The translations under genes were made by a program, and so were the position numbers. 6,398 nucleotides of DNA, taken from assembly GCA_945861845.1 (NCBI GenBank), contig CAMAWS010000204.1, forward strand, positions 1-6,398, written 5' to 3'. The stretch is from Candidatus Sulfopaludibacter sp. SbA3. GTDB taxonomy: Bacteria > Acidobacteriota > Terriglobia > 20CM-2-55-15. Shown here piece by piece: positions 1 to 5,627 of this stretch; the stretch's first letter is position 1, and every line of letters starts with the position of its first letter. The notes under the pieces were generated by a model. That model was given only the letters and a program-made list of their open reading frames with translations. It did no database searches and had not been told where the DNA came from.

Positions 1-13
1 AGTTATTAAATGC

Positions 14-883
14 TCAGACGAGTCCGGCCTTGTACAACGCCAGCAGTTTGCCCCATGCGCGATCCGCATCCGCCTTGCTGTAGATAGGCTGTCCAGTTGG
101 TTGCATTGGCATATCGGGTACGCACCAACCATGCTGCGCCTGCGAGTACACCTCTATTTCGGCGGGCACTTTAGCGGCGTCGAATACTTCCTTCAGCTTG
201 GTCTTGGCGTCCGGTTGCTGCATATCGTCGTTCGCCGCGACTCCGAAGTACATTCGGGCCTTGATCTTGGGTGCGAGCAAGTGCGGGCTGTCTGGGGTCG
301 CTGTGACCAGGCCTCCGCCGTGGAACGATGCGCCGGCGCCTATGCGGTTCGGCACGGCCGCTGCGGTCCTGACCACGAGCGGTCCGCCCATGCAGTAACC
401 CTGCGTGCCGATCTTTTTCGCCCGATCCACCGGGCGCTGCGTATCGAGCCAGGCAATGAACGCCGCCGCATCTTTTTCGGCTGCTCCCGCTGCGTTGATC
501 GATCCCATGAGCGGCGTGAGCTTGCCCCGCTGGGCCGGATCGCCGAAGTTGAAATTTGATGCGTTCTCAAACACCGGCGACTTGGCCACCCGGTAATACG
601 GGTTCGGCACGAGCACCGAATAGCCATCCGCAGCCAGCCGCTTGGCCATGTCGCGCATGGACGGCCGCAAACCAAACGCGTCCGGCCAGATCAGGACTGC
701 CGGGAACGAACCCGTTGCCGGGTGGATAAAGGCCGCATCGCAGGCGCCATCAGGCGTTTTGATTTCGACATTTGTTTCGACGATGCGCTGCTGCGCCAAC
801 GCCTCAGCTCCTGTCGCCACTGTAATACCCGCGGCTACGGTCATTGATACGAATTCTCGTCTTGTGATGTCGTCCTCTTTCAT
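14..883 (-). CDS. Tat-exported dienelactone hydrolase family protein
   Basis: This is an alpha/beta hydrolase of the dienelactone hydrolase (DLH) family, 289 aa. Seen: an N-terminal twin-arginine signal, T-R-R-E-F at residues 7-11, followed by a hydrophobic stretch and an A-L-A cleavage-type motif near residue 30. The nucleophile elbow G-Y-C-M-G-G puts the catalytic Cys at 164, with a likely Asp at 219/220 (A-A-N-D-D) and His at 251 (Q-H-G-W). The usual DLH glutamate motif (like Q-E-I-F-G) appears as W-P-D-A-F-G at 66-71, so Asp68 may stand in for it. The start at 883 is preferred over the ATG at 913 because CGAGGAGGAA lies 5-15 nt upstream of it, and because the 913 ATG falls inside a good -10 box. 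Family knowledge: DLH proteins cleave ester or lactone bonds with a Cys-His-Asp triad. The substrate cannot be told from sequence. It is transcribed divergently from lptE and is unlikely to be functionally tied to it. Confidence 0.9.
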   Translation of the reverse strand: MKEDDITRREFVSMTVAAGITVATGAEALAQQRIVETNVEIKTPDGACDAAFIHPATGSFPAVLIWPDAFGLRPSMRDMAKRLAADGYSVLVPNPYYRVAKSPVFENASNFNFGDPAQRGKLTPLMGSINAAGAAEKDAAAFIAWLDTQRPVDRAKKIGTQGYCMGGPLVVRTAAAVPNRIGAGASFHGGGLVTATPDSPHLLAPKIKARMYFGVAANDDMQQPDAKTKLKEVFDAAKVPAEIEVYSQAQHGWCVPDMPMQPTGQPIYSKADADRAWGKLLALYKAGLV

Positions 884-888
884 GAATG

Positions 889-898
889 TTCCTCCTCG
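889..898 (-). promoter_or_regulatory. Strong Shine-Dalgarno of the DLH-family gene
   Basis: On the minus strand this reads CGAGGAGGAA. The AGGAGG core (891-896) stands 7 nt before the ATG at 883, which is ideal spacing. It decides the start codon: the longer reading frame from the ATG at 913 has no comparable site. Confidence 0.85.
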
Positions 899-908
899 TA
901 TGGGCGAG

Positions 909-936
909 ATCATACCGCGCTCCTCGTCGTTATCAA
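909..936 (-). promoter_or_regulatory. Sigma-70-type promoter of the DLH-family gene
   Basis: On the minus strand, TTGATA (931-936) is followed after 16 bp by TATGAT (909-914). Each hexamer matches its consensus at five of six bases. Transcription would begin near 902, giving a leader of about 19 nt that just contains the AGGAGG site. The position fits the 883 start and excludes the 913 start. Confidence 0.65.
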
Positions 937-966
937 AATGGGTCCCTTCATTGTGCAGCGCGGCTG

Positions 967-976
967 ATGTTATCCT
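967..976 (+). promoter_or_regulatory. Extended -10 promoter of lptE-holA, probably leaderless
   Basis: ATGTTATCCT contains an extended -10 element: TG, one base, then TATCCT at 971-976. There is no convincing -35 box; TTCATT at 947-952 with an 18-bp spacer is the best candidate. The lptE GTG begins at 984, 7 nt after the hexamer, where transcription would be expected to start. No Shine-Dalgarno sequence lies before the GTG. The same element precedes phoH. Confidence 0.5.
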
Positions 977-983
977 AGCCGCC

Positions 984-1505
984 GTGCGCAGAGTTGTAAG
1001 TTTTGCACTATTGATGGTGTGCGTTTCCCTTGCCGGGTGCGGTTATCGACTGGCCGGGCAAAGGCTGAACAATGTCAACAATGGCCAGGGCCGCACGATC
1101 GCCAGTCCCACGTTCACGAATCGAAGCACGACCTACAGGATCGAGCAGCGCCTTTCCGAGGCCGTTCGATTGGAACTCATACGTCGTACACGCTACAAGG
1201 TTGTTCCCGAAAACACGGGCGACGTCGTCGTGTCCGGAGAAGTGCTGAGTGTCAACGCCACTCCCATCCTTTTTAATGAGCAGGGGCGTGCCTCGTCTTT
1301 CGGCCTTCTTGTGGATGTCAGCATCCGCGTTACAGACAGCCGGACTGGTAACGTGCTCTTTCAGAACGATCGGTGGACGTTTCGCGAAGTCTTCGAATTG
1401 GCGCAAAACTCCGCCGAATTCGTCCCGGAAGACACGGCGGCTTTTGACCGCCTTGCGCGCCGATTCGCATCTTCTTTCGTCGGCACATTCTTGGACGCAC
1501 GGTAA
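984..1505 (+). CDS. lptE: LPS-assembly lipoprotein LptE
   Basis: LptE is the outer-membrane lipoprotein that plugs the LptD barrel and helps insert lipopolysaccharide into the outer leaflet. The call gives 173 aa from a GTG start. Seen: two arginines at positions 2-3, a hydrophobic segment, and a lipobox L-A-G-C with Cys19 as the predicted lipidated residue. This is followed by G-Y-R-L-A-G, typical of the LptE mature N-terminus, and a mixed alpha/beta domain of the family's usual length. The frame stays open upstream to 642, but only the 984 start yields a proper lipoprotein signal; the longer version has no signal at its N-terminus and overlaps the divergent gene. The stop overlaps the holA start (TAATG). 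LptE sequences diverge strongly, so the call rests on the lipobox, size, G-Y-R-L motif and the holA neighbour. leuS, often found just upstream, is not adjacent here. Confidence 0.85.
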   Translation: MRRVVSFALLMVCVSLAGCGYRLAGQRLNNVNNGQGRTIASPTFTNRSTTYRIEQRLSEAVRLELIRRTRYKVVPENTGDVVVSGEVLSVNATPILFNEQGRASSFGLLVDVSIRVTDSRTGNVLFQNDRWTFREVFELAQNSAEFVPEDTAAFDRLARRFASSFVGTFLDAR

Positions 1506-2455
1506 TGAAATTTTCCGAATTCCGCCAATACCAGCCCAAGTCGAATCCCACCGTTATCGGGTTCGTCTGCAAAGACGATTTTCTTGTCGATGAATCCCGC
1601 ACCATATGGGATCGCATATTCGGGGGAAACTGGCTGTTCGAGAAAGTAGTCGCGAAGGAATTTCAGGAGATCCCGGACGCGCGCATCAGGGACGAGGCGT
1701 TGACGCCGTCTTTGTTTTCGCAGAATCGCGTGTTCATCGTGACCGGTGCGGACAAGTTGCTCAAGGCGAGGATGGAGGAACTGGCCGAAATTCAATCCAT
1801 CCCCAAGTCATCGTTGAAAGTGGTGTTGGTTGCGGATACCCGCAAGTCCACTGCCGCGTGGCCCAAGACCATTCCTGTCATCGAAATCGACGAACTGAAG
1901 CCGGCAGATGCGGCTCGCTGGATTGTTGACCGTTACAAGGTCGGCGTGGAAATCGCCCGTTACCTTGTGGAGAACCTCGGGACCGAGCTTTACCAACTGG
2001 ACTCCGAGATTCGAAAGCTGCAGACCTATGCCGGCGGGCGGGCGCTGGAAGTTCGCGACATCGATGTCTTGATTCTCAGATCCGAGCAATTTGGACCATT
2101 CGAACTCGACGACGCCTTGTTGTCGCGCAACTACAGGAGGGCGGTCGAGGTTGTCGGGGCAATGATGGAAAATGGTTGGGAGCCGCTGCAGATACTGGGG
2201 CGAATTGTGCGCGTGTGGCGGCAGCTACTGATAGGCAAAGCCCTCGCAGGGAAGAGAAGCGCGAACGAAGTGGCTGCCGCGGCGGGGGTTCCACCATTCA
2301 AGTCCGGCGACTTTGCAGCCGCGTGCAAGAAATATGAATGGAAGCGAATCGCCGGCGGGTTCCGGGAATTGCTCAAAGCCGACCGGGCGTTCAAAAGCTC
2401 GACCCCGAATGCCGAAGGGTACCTGGATGTCATGTTGTGGAAGCTGATCGCGTAG
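1505..2455 (+). CDS. holA: DNA polymerase III subunit delta (HolA)
   Basis: Delta is the clamp-loader subunit that opens the beta sliding clamp. The protein has 316 aa, close to the family norm of about 330-345. Seen: an N-terminal clamp-loader (AAA+-like) fold without a Walker A motif, as expected for delta. It begins around T-V-I-G-F-V-C-K-D-D-F-L at 16-27, with F-I-V-T-G-A-D-K-L-L at 77-86 and K-V-V-L-V-A-D at 105-111. The middle helical part L-G-T-E-L-Y-Q-L-D-S-E-I-R-K-L at 158-172 is characteristic of the family. The C-terminal collar domain covers roughly 200-316, with R-R-A-V-E-V-V-G-A-M-M-E-N-G at 211-224 and repeated basic helices. Its ATG shares one base with the lptE stop and lacks a clear ribosome binding site, so translation is probably coupled to lptE. 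It converges on rpsT. Confidence 0.93.
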   Translation: MKFSEFRQYQPKSNPTVIGFVCKDDFLVDESRTIWDRIFGGNWLFEKVVAKEFQEIPDARIRDEALTPSLFSQNRVFIVTGADKLLKARMEELAEIQSIPKSSLKVVLVADTRKSTAAWPKTIPVIEIDELKPADAARWIVDRYKVGVEIARYLVENLGTELYQLDSEIRKLQTYAGGRALEVRDIDVLILRSEQFGPFELDDALLSRNYRRAVEVVGAMMENGWEPLQILGRIVRVWRQLLIGKALAGKRSANEVAAAAGVPPFKSGDFAAACKKYEWKRIAGGFRELLKADRAFKSSTPNAEGYLDVMLWKLIA

Positions 2456-2463
2456 TTCTACTG

Positions 2464-2487
2464 CGGGCGCGGCTCTTCAGCGCCGTG
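2464..2487. repeat. REP-like GC-rich hairpin, copy 1 (imperfect)
   Basis: GGCGC at 2466-2470 can pair with GCGCC at 2480-2484 around a 9-nt loop. The region resembles the reverse complement of the hairpin at 2521-2547: both share a GGC(T/C)...TTCAGC..CCG core. I read the two as an imperfect inverted pair. Alternatively it is a chance GC-rich hairpin. There is no T-run, so an intrinsic terminator is not supported. Confidence 0.35.
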
Positions 2488-2520
2488 GAACGGTCGAGAA
2501 ACTGTCTTCTTGATTGAGCC

Positions 2521-2547
2521 TTTCGCGGGGCTGAAGCCCCGGGGGCC
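2521..2547. repeat. REP-like palindrome between convergent genes, copy 2
   Basis: CGGGGC at 2526-2531 and GCCCCG at 2536-2541 form a perfect 6-bp GC stem around a TGAA loop. It sits 11 nt beyond the rpsT stop, in the gap between convergent holA and rpsT. The location is typical of extragenic palindromes. It could hinder transcription from either side, but neither flank carries a U-tract. No other copy lies in this window apart from the degenerate inverted one at 2464-2487. Confidence 0.45.
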
Positions 2548-2551
2548 ACAG

Positions 2552-2818
2552 TTACGCGGTGGGGTTGTTCGCCGCCTTCGCCAGGCGGGATTTGTACCGT
2601 CGTGCCGTATTCTTCTTGATGACGCCCTTTTGCACGGCGCGATCGATGTGGCTATGGGTTAACGGCAACAAAGTCTTGGTATCCTCGGCTTTGCCTGATC
2701 CAATTGCCACTTTCAGTTTCTTCATCTGGGTCTTGAGCTTATGCCGATTCATCTGGTTGAGTGAATTCCGCTTCTCGCTCTGTTTATGCCGCTTAACTGC
2801 GGATGCGTGATTGGCCAT
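2552..2818 (-). CDS. rpsT: 30S ribosomal protein S20
   Basis: S20 binds the 5' domain of 16S rRNA early in 30S assembly. The protein is 88 aa, the normal length. Seen: the classic N-terminus M-A-N-H-A-S-A-V-K-R-H-K-Q-S-E-K-R, a highly basic all-helical composition, and the C-terminal motif K-G-V-I-K-K-N-T-A-R-R-Y-K-S-R-L at 64-79. The ATG at 2818 is preceded by GAAGGAGA, with the AAGGAG core 5 nt upstream, so the start is secure. It is a monocistronic gene transcribed divergently from phoH, with its own strong promoter. Confidence 0.98.
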   Translation of the reverse strand: MANHASAVKRHKQSEKRNSLNQMNRHKLKTQMKKLKVAIGSGKAEDTKTLLPLTHSHIDRAVQKGVIKKNTARRYKSRLAKAANNPTA

Positions 2819-2841
2819 CTATTCTCCTTCGAAAACCTCAG

Positions 2842-2870
2842 ATCATAGCAGCATGTTATAATTCGCTCAA
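2842..2870 (-). promoter_or_regulatory. Sigma-70-type promoter of rpsT
   Basis: On the minus strand, TTGAGC (2865-2870) is separated by exactly 17 bp from TATGAT (2842-2847). Transcription would start near 2835, leaving a leader of about 17 nt that carries the AAGGAG ribosome binding site. The -35 box and spacer overlap the phoH promoter on the other strand. Confidence 0.7.
2854..2862 (+). promoter_or_regulatory. Extended -10 promoter of the phoH operon
   Basis: TGTTATAAT is a consensus extended -10 element (TG, one base, TATAAT at 2857-2862). No -35 box is evident. Expected initiation near 2869 leaves only about 6-8 nt before the phoH ATG at 2876, and no Shine-Dalgarno sequence is present. 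The transcript would therefore be leaderless or nearly so. The element lies inside the rpsT promoter spacer. Confidence 0.6.
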
Positions 2871-2875
2871 GTAGC

Positions 2876-3877
2876 ATGAAGAAAAGCATCAGAATTGGCG
2901 ATGGGATCGCTGAATTCTTCGGCACACACGACGGGAACGTAAAGTATCTTGAGTCCCTCCTGAACGTCGAGGTTCACCTCGACGAAAACAACGTGATCAT
3001 CGACGGCGACGACGCGAGTGTGCTGCTCGTTGAACGTTTAGTCGGCGACTATGTGCAGCTCCGATCTGAGGGCGTGAAGTTCTCGAACGACGACCTGAAG
3101 TCGATGATCCGTATCATCTCGGAAGACACTTCGCAAAGCCTGCGCGGCGTCGTTTCCAGTTCGAAGTTTCTGCAGGCAGGGAAGAGAACTCTCACCCCTA
3201 AGACGCTCAATCAGAAACTTTATATTGAAGCCATTGAAAAATACGACATGGTATTCGGTATCGGTCCTGCCGGCACGGGCAAGACCTATCTCGCCGTAAG
3301 CATGGCGGTACGCGCGTTGATCGAGAAAAAAGTAAACCGGATCGTGCTTACCCGGCCCGCGGTTGAGGCGGGCGAGCGGCTGGGCTTCCTGCCCGGCACG
3401 CTTCAGGAAAAAATCGATCCGTACCTGAAACCGCTTTATGACGCCTTGTACGACATGCTGGACGTGGAGAAAGTCGACCGCCACCTCGATCGGGGCATCA
3501 TTGAAATTGCCCCGATCGCATTCATGCGCGGGCGAACATTGAATGACGCGTTTGTCATTCTCGATGAAGCCCAGAACACCACACCGGAACAGATGAAGAT
3601 GTTCCTCACGAGGATCGGCTTCAACAGCAAGGCGGTCATCACGGGTGACATCACGCAAGTCGACCTACCCTTCGGGAAACTGTCCGGCCTGATTGAAGCC
3701 CGAACCGTCATTTCCGGAGTCGAGGGAACTTCATTCATCCACTTCAACGAGAAGGACGTCGTGCGGCATCCACTGGTGCAGCGTATTGTCCGGGCCTACG
3801 AGACCTATTCGGCACAGAACGCCGCGCGCCAGCAGTCACTGTCATTCGGACAGCAGGCCGCCGAACCCGAGGCTTAG
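2876..3877 (+). CDS. phoH: PhoH-family ATPase (YbeZ-type)
   Basis: PhoH-like proteins are cytoplasmic P-loop ATPases associated with RNA metabolism, and are usual partners of the endoribonuclease YbeY. The protein is 333 aa, the normal length for the PhoH/YbeZ form. Seen: an N-terminal KH-like region at about 20-60 ([12 protein letters not shown]), Walker A G-P-A-G-T-G-K-T at 130-137, the family motif [15 protein letters not shown] at 160-174, Walker [10 protein letters not shown] at 226-234, and [10 protein letters not shown] at 256-265. The tail from about 313 is Gln/Ala-rich and probably disordered. ATG 2876 is the only standard start after the in-frame stop at 2846-2848. ybeY follows after 11 nt, so the two are almost certainly co-transcribed. 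The phosphate-starvation name comes from E. coli PhoH; no Pho box is evident here. Confidence 0.95.
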   Translation: MKKSIRIGDGIAEFFGTHDGNVKYLESLLNVEVHLDENNVIIDGDDASVLLVERLVGDYVQLRSEGVKFSNDDLKSMIRIISEDTSQSLRGVVSSSKFLQAGKRTLTPKTLNQKLYIEAIEKYDMVFGIGPAGTGKTYLAVSMAVRALIEKKVNRIVLTRPAVEAGERLGFLPGTLQEKIDPYLKPLYDALYDMLDVEKVDRHLDRGIIEIAPIAFMRGRTLNDAFVILDEAQNTTPEQMKMFLTRIGFNSKAVITGDITQVDLPFGKLSGLIEARTVISGVEGTSFIHFNEKDVVRHPLVQRIVRAYETYSAQNAARQQSLSFGQQAAEPEA

Positions 3878-3888
3878 CCGCGACGAAT

Positions 3889-4314
3889 ATGGCAACCCCG
3901 CCGGTACGCAACTTTCTTCTCCTGAACCGCCAACGCAAACATCCGATTGACAGCGCCGGGGTGCGGGCCTTTTTGTCGGCCGTGATTCCAGCGCTTGGAG
4001 CAAAGCATGAATCGTTCTCGATCGTCTTCACGACCGATGAGGTGATTCGCCGGTATAATCGCGATTATCGCGGCTACGACAAGGCCACGGACGTACTGTC
4101 GTTTCCAGGGGATGACGACTACCTCGGCGATATTCTCATATCTTCGGAAACTGCATATAATCAGGCGCGCAAATCCCGCAGCCTCAATTTTGAAGCGAAC
4201 ATCCGGCGGCTCTTACTGCACGGGCTTCTTCATTTGAGGGGCTACGATCACGAAACCGATAGCGGCGAGATGAGGGCCATCGAGCGCCGCCTGCGGAGGA
4301 AGTTCCGTTGTTAA
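3889..4314 (+). CDS. ybeY: Endoribonuclease / rRNA maturation factor YbeY
   Basis: YbeY is a metal-dependent single-strand endoribonuclease needed for 16S rRNA 3'-end maturation and ribosome quality control. The protein is 141 aa, slightly shorter than the E. coli form (about 155). Seen: the diagnostic metal-binding motif [11 protein letters not shown] at 111-121, giving His111, His115 and His121, and the conserved upstream block T-D-V-L-S-F-P at 67-73 followed by G-D-I at 80-82. The C-terminus ends soon after the motif, as expected. Spacing to phoH is 11 nt, with only a weak ribosome binding site. Its stop codon overlaps an ATG (TAATG at 4312-4316) that opens a tiny frame rather than the next gene. 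Its position between phoH and the CBS-domain gene supports the call. Confidence 0.96.
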   Translation: MATPPVRNFLLLNRQRKHPIDSAGVRAFLSAVIPALGAKHESFSIVFTTDEVIRRYNRDYRGYDKATDVLSFPGDDDYLGDILISSETAYNQARKSRSLNFEANIRRLLLHGLLHLRGYDHETDSGEMRAIERRLRRKFRC

Positions 4315-4330
4315 TGCCCTTGTTAATAAA

Positions 4331-5608
4331 ATGCTGAGCGGATACGAAGTTCTCATAGCCATTCTTTTCATCGTCGCGCTTGTCGTGATGTCGGTAATCG
4401 ACTTCGCTTTCAGCAGTGTGAACAAGATTTCCGTCAGGCGGCTGCTCGATAATCCGAAAGCGAAGTCCGCTCCCGTTCTCGCCCAGCTCCTGGAGATCCG
4501 CACGGAAGTCCAATTGTCTGTCCACATTCTCATCCAGTTGCTGATCGTATCCGGCGCGGTGTTCCTGTTTGGAGCTTTCGGGCGCCGCGAGATTCCTTAC
4601 GTAGCGGGTATGCCTGGAACGGTTGCAGTGATGTTCCTGATCATTCTCGCGTTCCGGCACCTGGTTCCCCGGCTGATTGCGATGCGGAATCCGGAAATCG
4701 TGTTGATGCGATTGTTTCCAGTTTTCAGGCTGGCGCATTATGCGCTACGTCCTTTTTCGCGTTTGCTGATGGGCATCATGAACTACTTCCACAATTGGGA
4801 GGAGGAAATGGAGCCCGCCCGGGAAGAAGAAACGTCTGAAGAGGAAATCCAGGCATTCATAGATGCCGGGCAGGAAGAGGGAATTCTCGAGCAGGAAGAA
4901 GGCGAGATGATTCAGTCGATTGTTCATTTTGGCGACAAGGTTGCCCGTGAGGTGATGACCCCGCGAACGCAGATTGTCGCAATCGACATCAATTCACCGG
5001 TCGAAAAGCTCCTGAATCTGATCACCACCAAGCGCCGCACGCGGATTGCGGTATATCGGGATGATCTCGACAACATCGAGGGAATTATCCACGAGCGTGA
5101 CCTGCTACGCGTCTGGCAAAAGGGCGAGAAAATTGACACTCTTCGATCTCTCGTAAAACCGGTGAATTTTATTCCCGAAACGAAGCCCGTGGACGACCTT
5201 CTTCAGGAGATGAAAGGCCAGGGCGACCAACTCGTGCTGGTTGTGGACGAATACGGCGGAATTTCGGGGCTCATTACCATGGAAGATCTCGTCGAAGAGA
5301 TCGTTGGGAATATCCATGATGAGTCCGAGAGCGATGGCCAGAAGATTATTGAGGAGAGTGATGGCGTATACGTAGTTCCCGGCAGCCTTGAGCTGTCAGC
5401 AATCGAGGAAAAGCTCGGCGGAGCGCTCGTGAGTGACACGGAGTGCACGACGATTGCGGGCGCGGTGGTCGAGCTGTTTGGAAGGCTGCCCTCCCCGGGA
5501 GAGAAAATCGAACATCAGGGAATTCAGATTGAGGTGTTGGATGCCGACCGCCGGAGAGTGCATCGCTTGCGGTTGAAGTCGCTGGTGCCTAAGCGGATCT
5601 CAATCTAG
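4331..5608 (+). CDS. CNNM/CorC-type CBS-domain membrane protein
   Basis: This is a 425-aa member of the hemolysin-C/CorB-CorC/CNNM family. Seen in order: an N-terminal CNNM (DUF21-type) membrane domain with hydrophobic segments at about 6-28, 63-83, 91-113 and 123-147; an acidic linker at 156-197 (E-E-E-T-S-E-E-E-I); V-M-T-P-R at 208-212 opening a CBS pair (about 205-327) that contains the hallmark V-D-E-Y-G-G-I-S-G-L-I-T-M-E-D-L at 305-320; and a C-terminal CorC_HlyC domain at about 340-422. Family knowledge: relatives act in Mg2+/Co2+ transport or efflux, with the CBS pair binding adenine nucleotides. Oddity: the usual S-G-S-E-type motif in TM1 reads S-V-I-D (21-24) and the usual G-E-I-x-P-K motif reads R-H-L-V-P-R (109-114), so transport is doubtful. 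ATG 4331 is the first in-frame start after ybeY, but its ribosome binding site is weak. It is co-transcribed with ybeY and era. Confidence 0.88.
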   Translation: MLSGYEVLIAILFIVALVVMSVIDFAFSSVNKISVRRLLDNPKAKSAPVLAQLLEIRTEVQLSVHILIQLLIVSGAVFLFGAFGRREIPYVAGMPGTVAVMFLIILAFRHLVPRLIAMRNPEIVLMRLFPVFRLAHYALRPFSRLLMGIMNYFHNWEEEMEPAREEETSEEEIQAFIDAGQEEGILEQEEGEMIQSIVHFGDKVAREVMTPRTQIVAIDINSPVEKLLNLITTKRRTRIAVYRDDLDNIEGIIHERDLLRVWQKGEKIDTLRSLVKPVNFIPETKPVDDLLQEMKGQGDQLVLVVDEYGGISGLITMEDLVEEIVGNIHDESESDGQKIIEESDGVYVVPGSLELSAIEEKLGGALVSDTECTTIAGAVVELFGRLPSPGEKIEHQGIQIEVLDADRRRVHRLRLKSLVPKRISI

Positions 5609-5627
5609 GCATTCCAGGAAAATCAAC

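Noticed and set aside
884..913. Ten-residue N-terminal extension of the DLH-family protein from ATG 913
   Set aside because: The ATG lies in the probable -10 box TATGAT, upstream of the expected transcript start. The ideal AGGAGG site serves ATG 883.
642..983. Upstream extension of the lptE frame
   Set aside because: It overlaps the divergent DLH-family gene and its promoter, and would bury the lipoprotein signal more than 110 residues inside the protein.
2526..2541. Intrinsic terminator for holA or rpsT
   Set aside because: The hairpin is GC-rich but is followed by GGGGGCCACA on the plus strand and by GCGAAAGGC on the minus strand. Without a U-tract the terminator call is not supported; it is listed as a repeat instead.
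3038..3658. 206-aa open frame antisense to phoH
   Set aside because: It lies wholly within phoH, whose protein is unmistakable. Its translation has no recognisable domain, and it is a codon-bias shadow of the real gene.
4055..4068. 14-bp perfect palindrome ATAATCGCGATTAT
   Set aside because: It lies inside ybeY and encodes ordinary residues (Y-N-R-D-Y). Nothing else marks it as an operator.
4184..4738. 184-aa open frame antisense across the ybeY/CBS gene junction
   Set aside because: The composition is unlike a folded protein (rich in Arg, His, Asn, Gln), and both sense genes are well supported.
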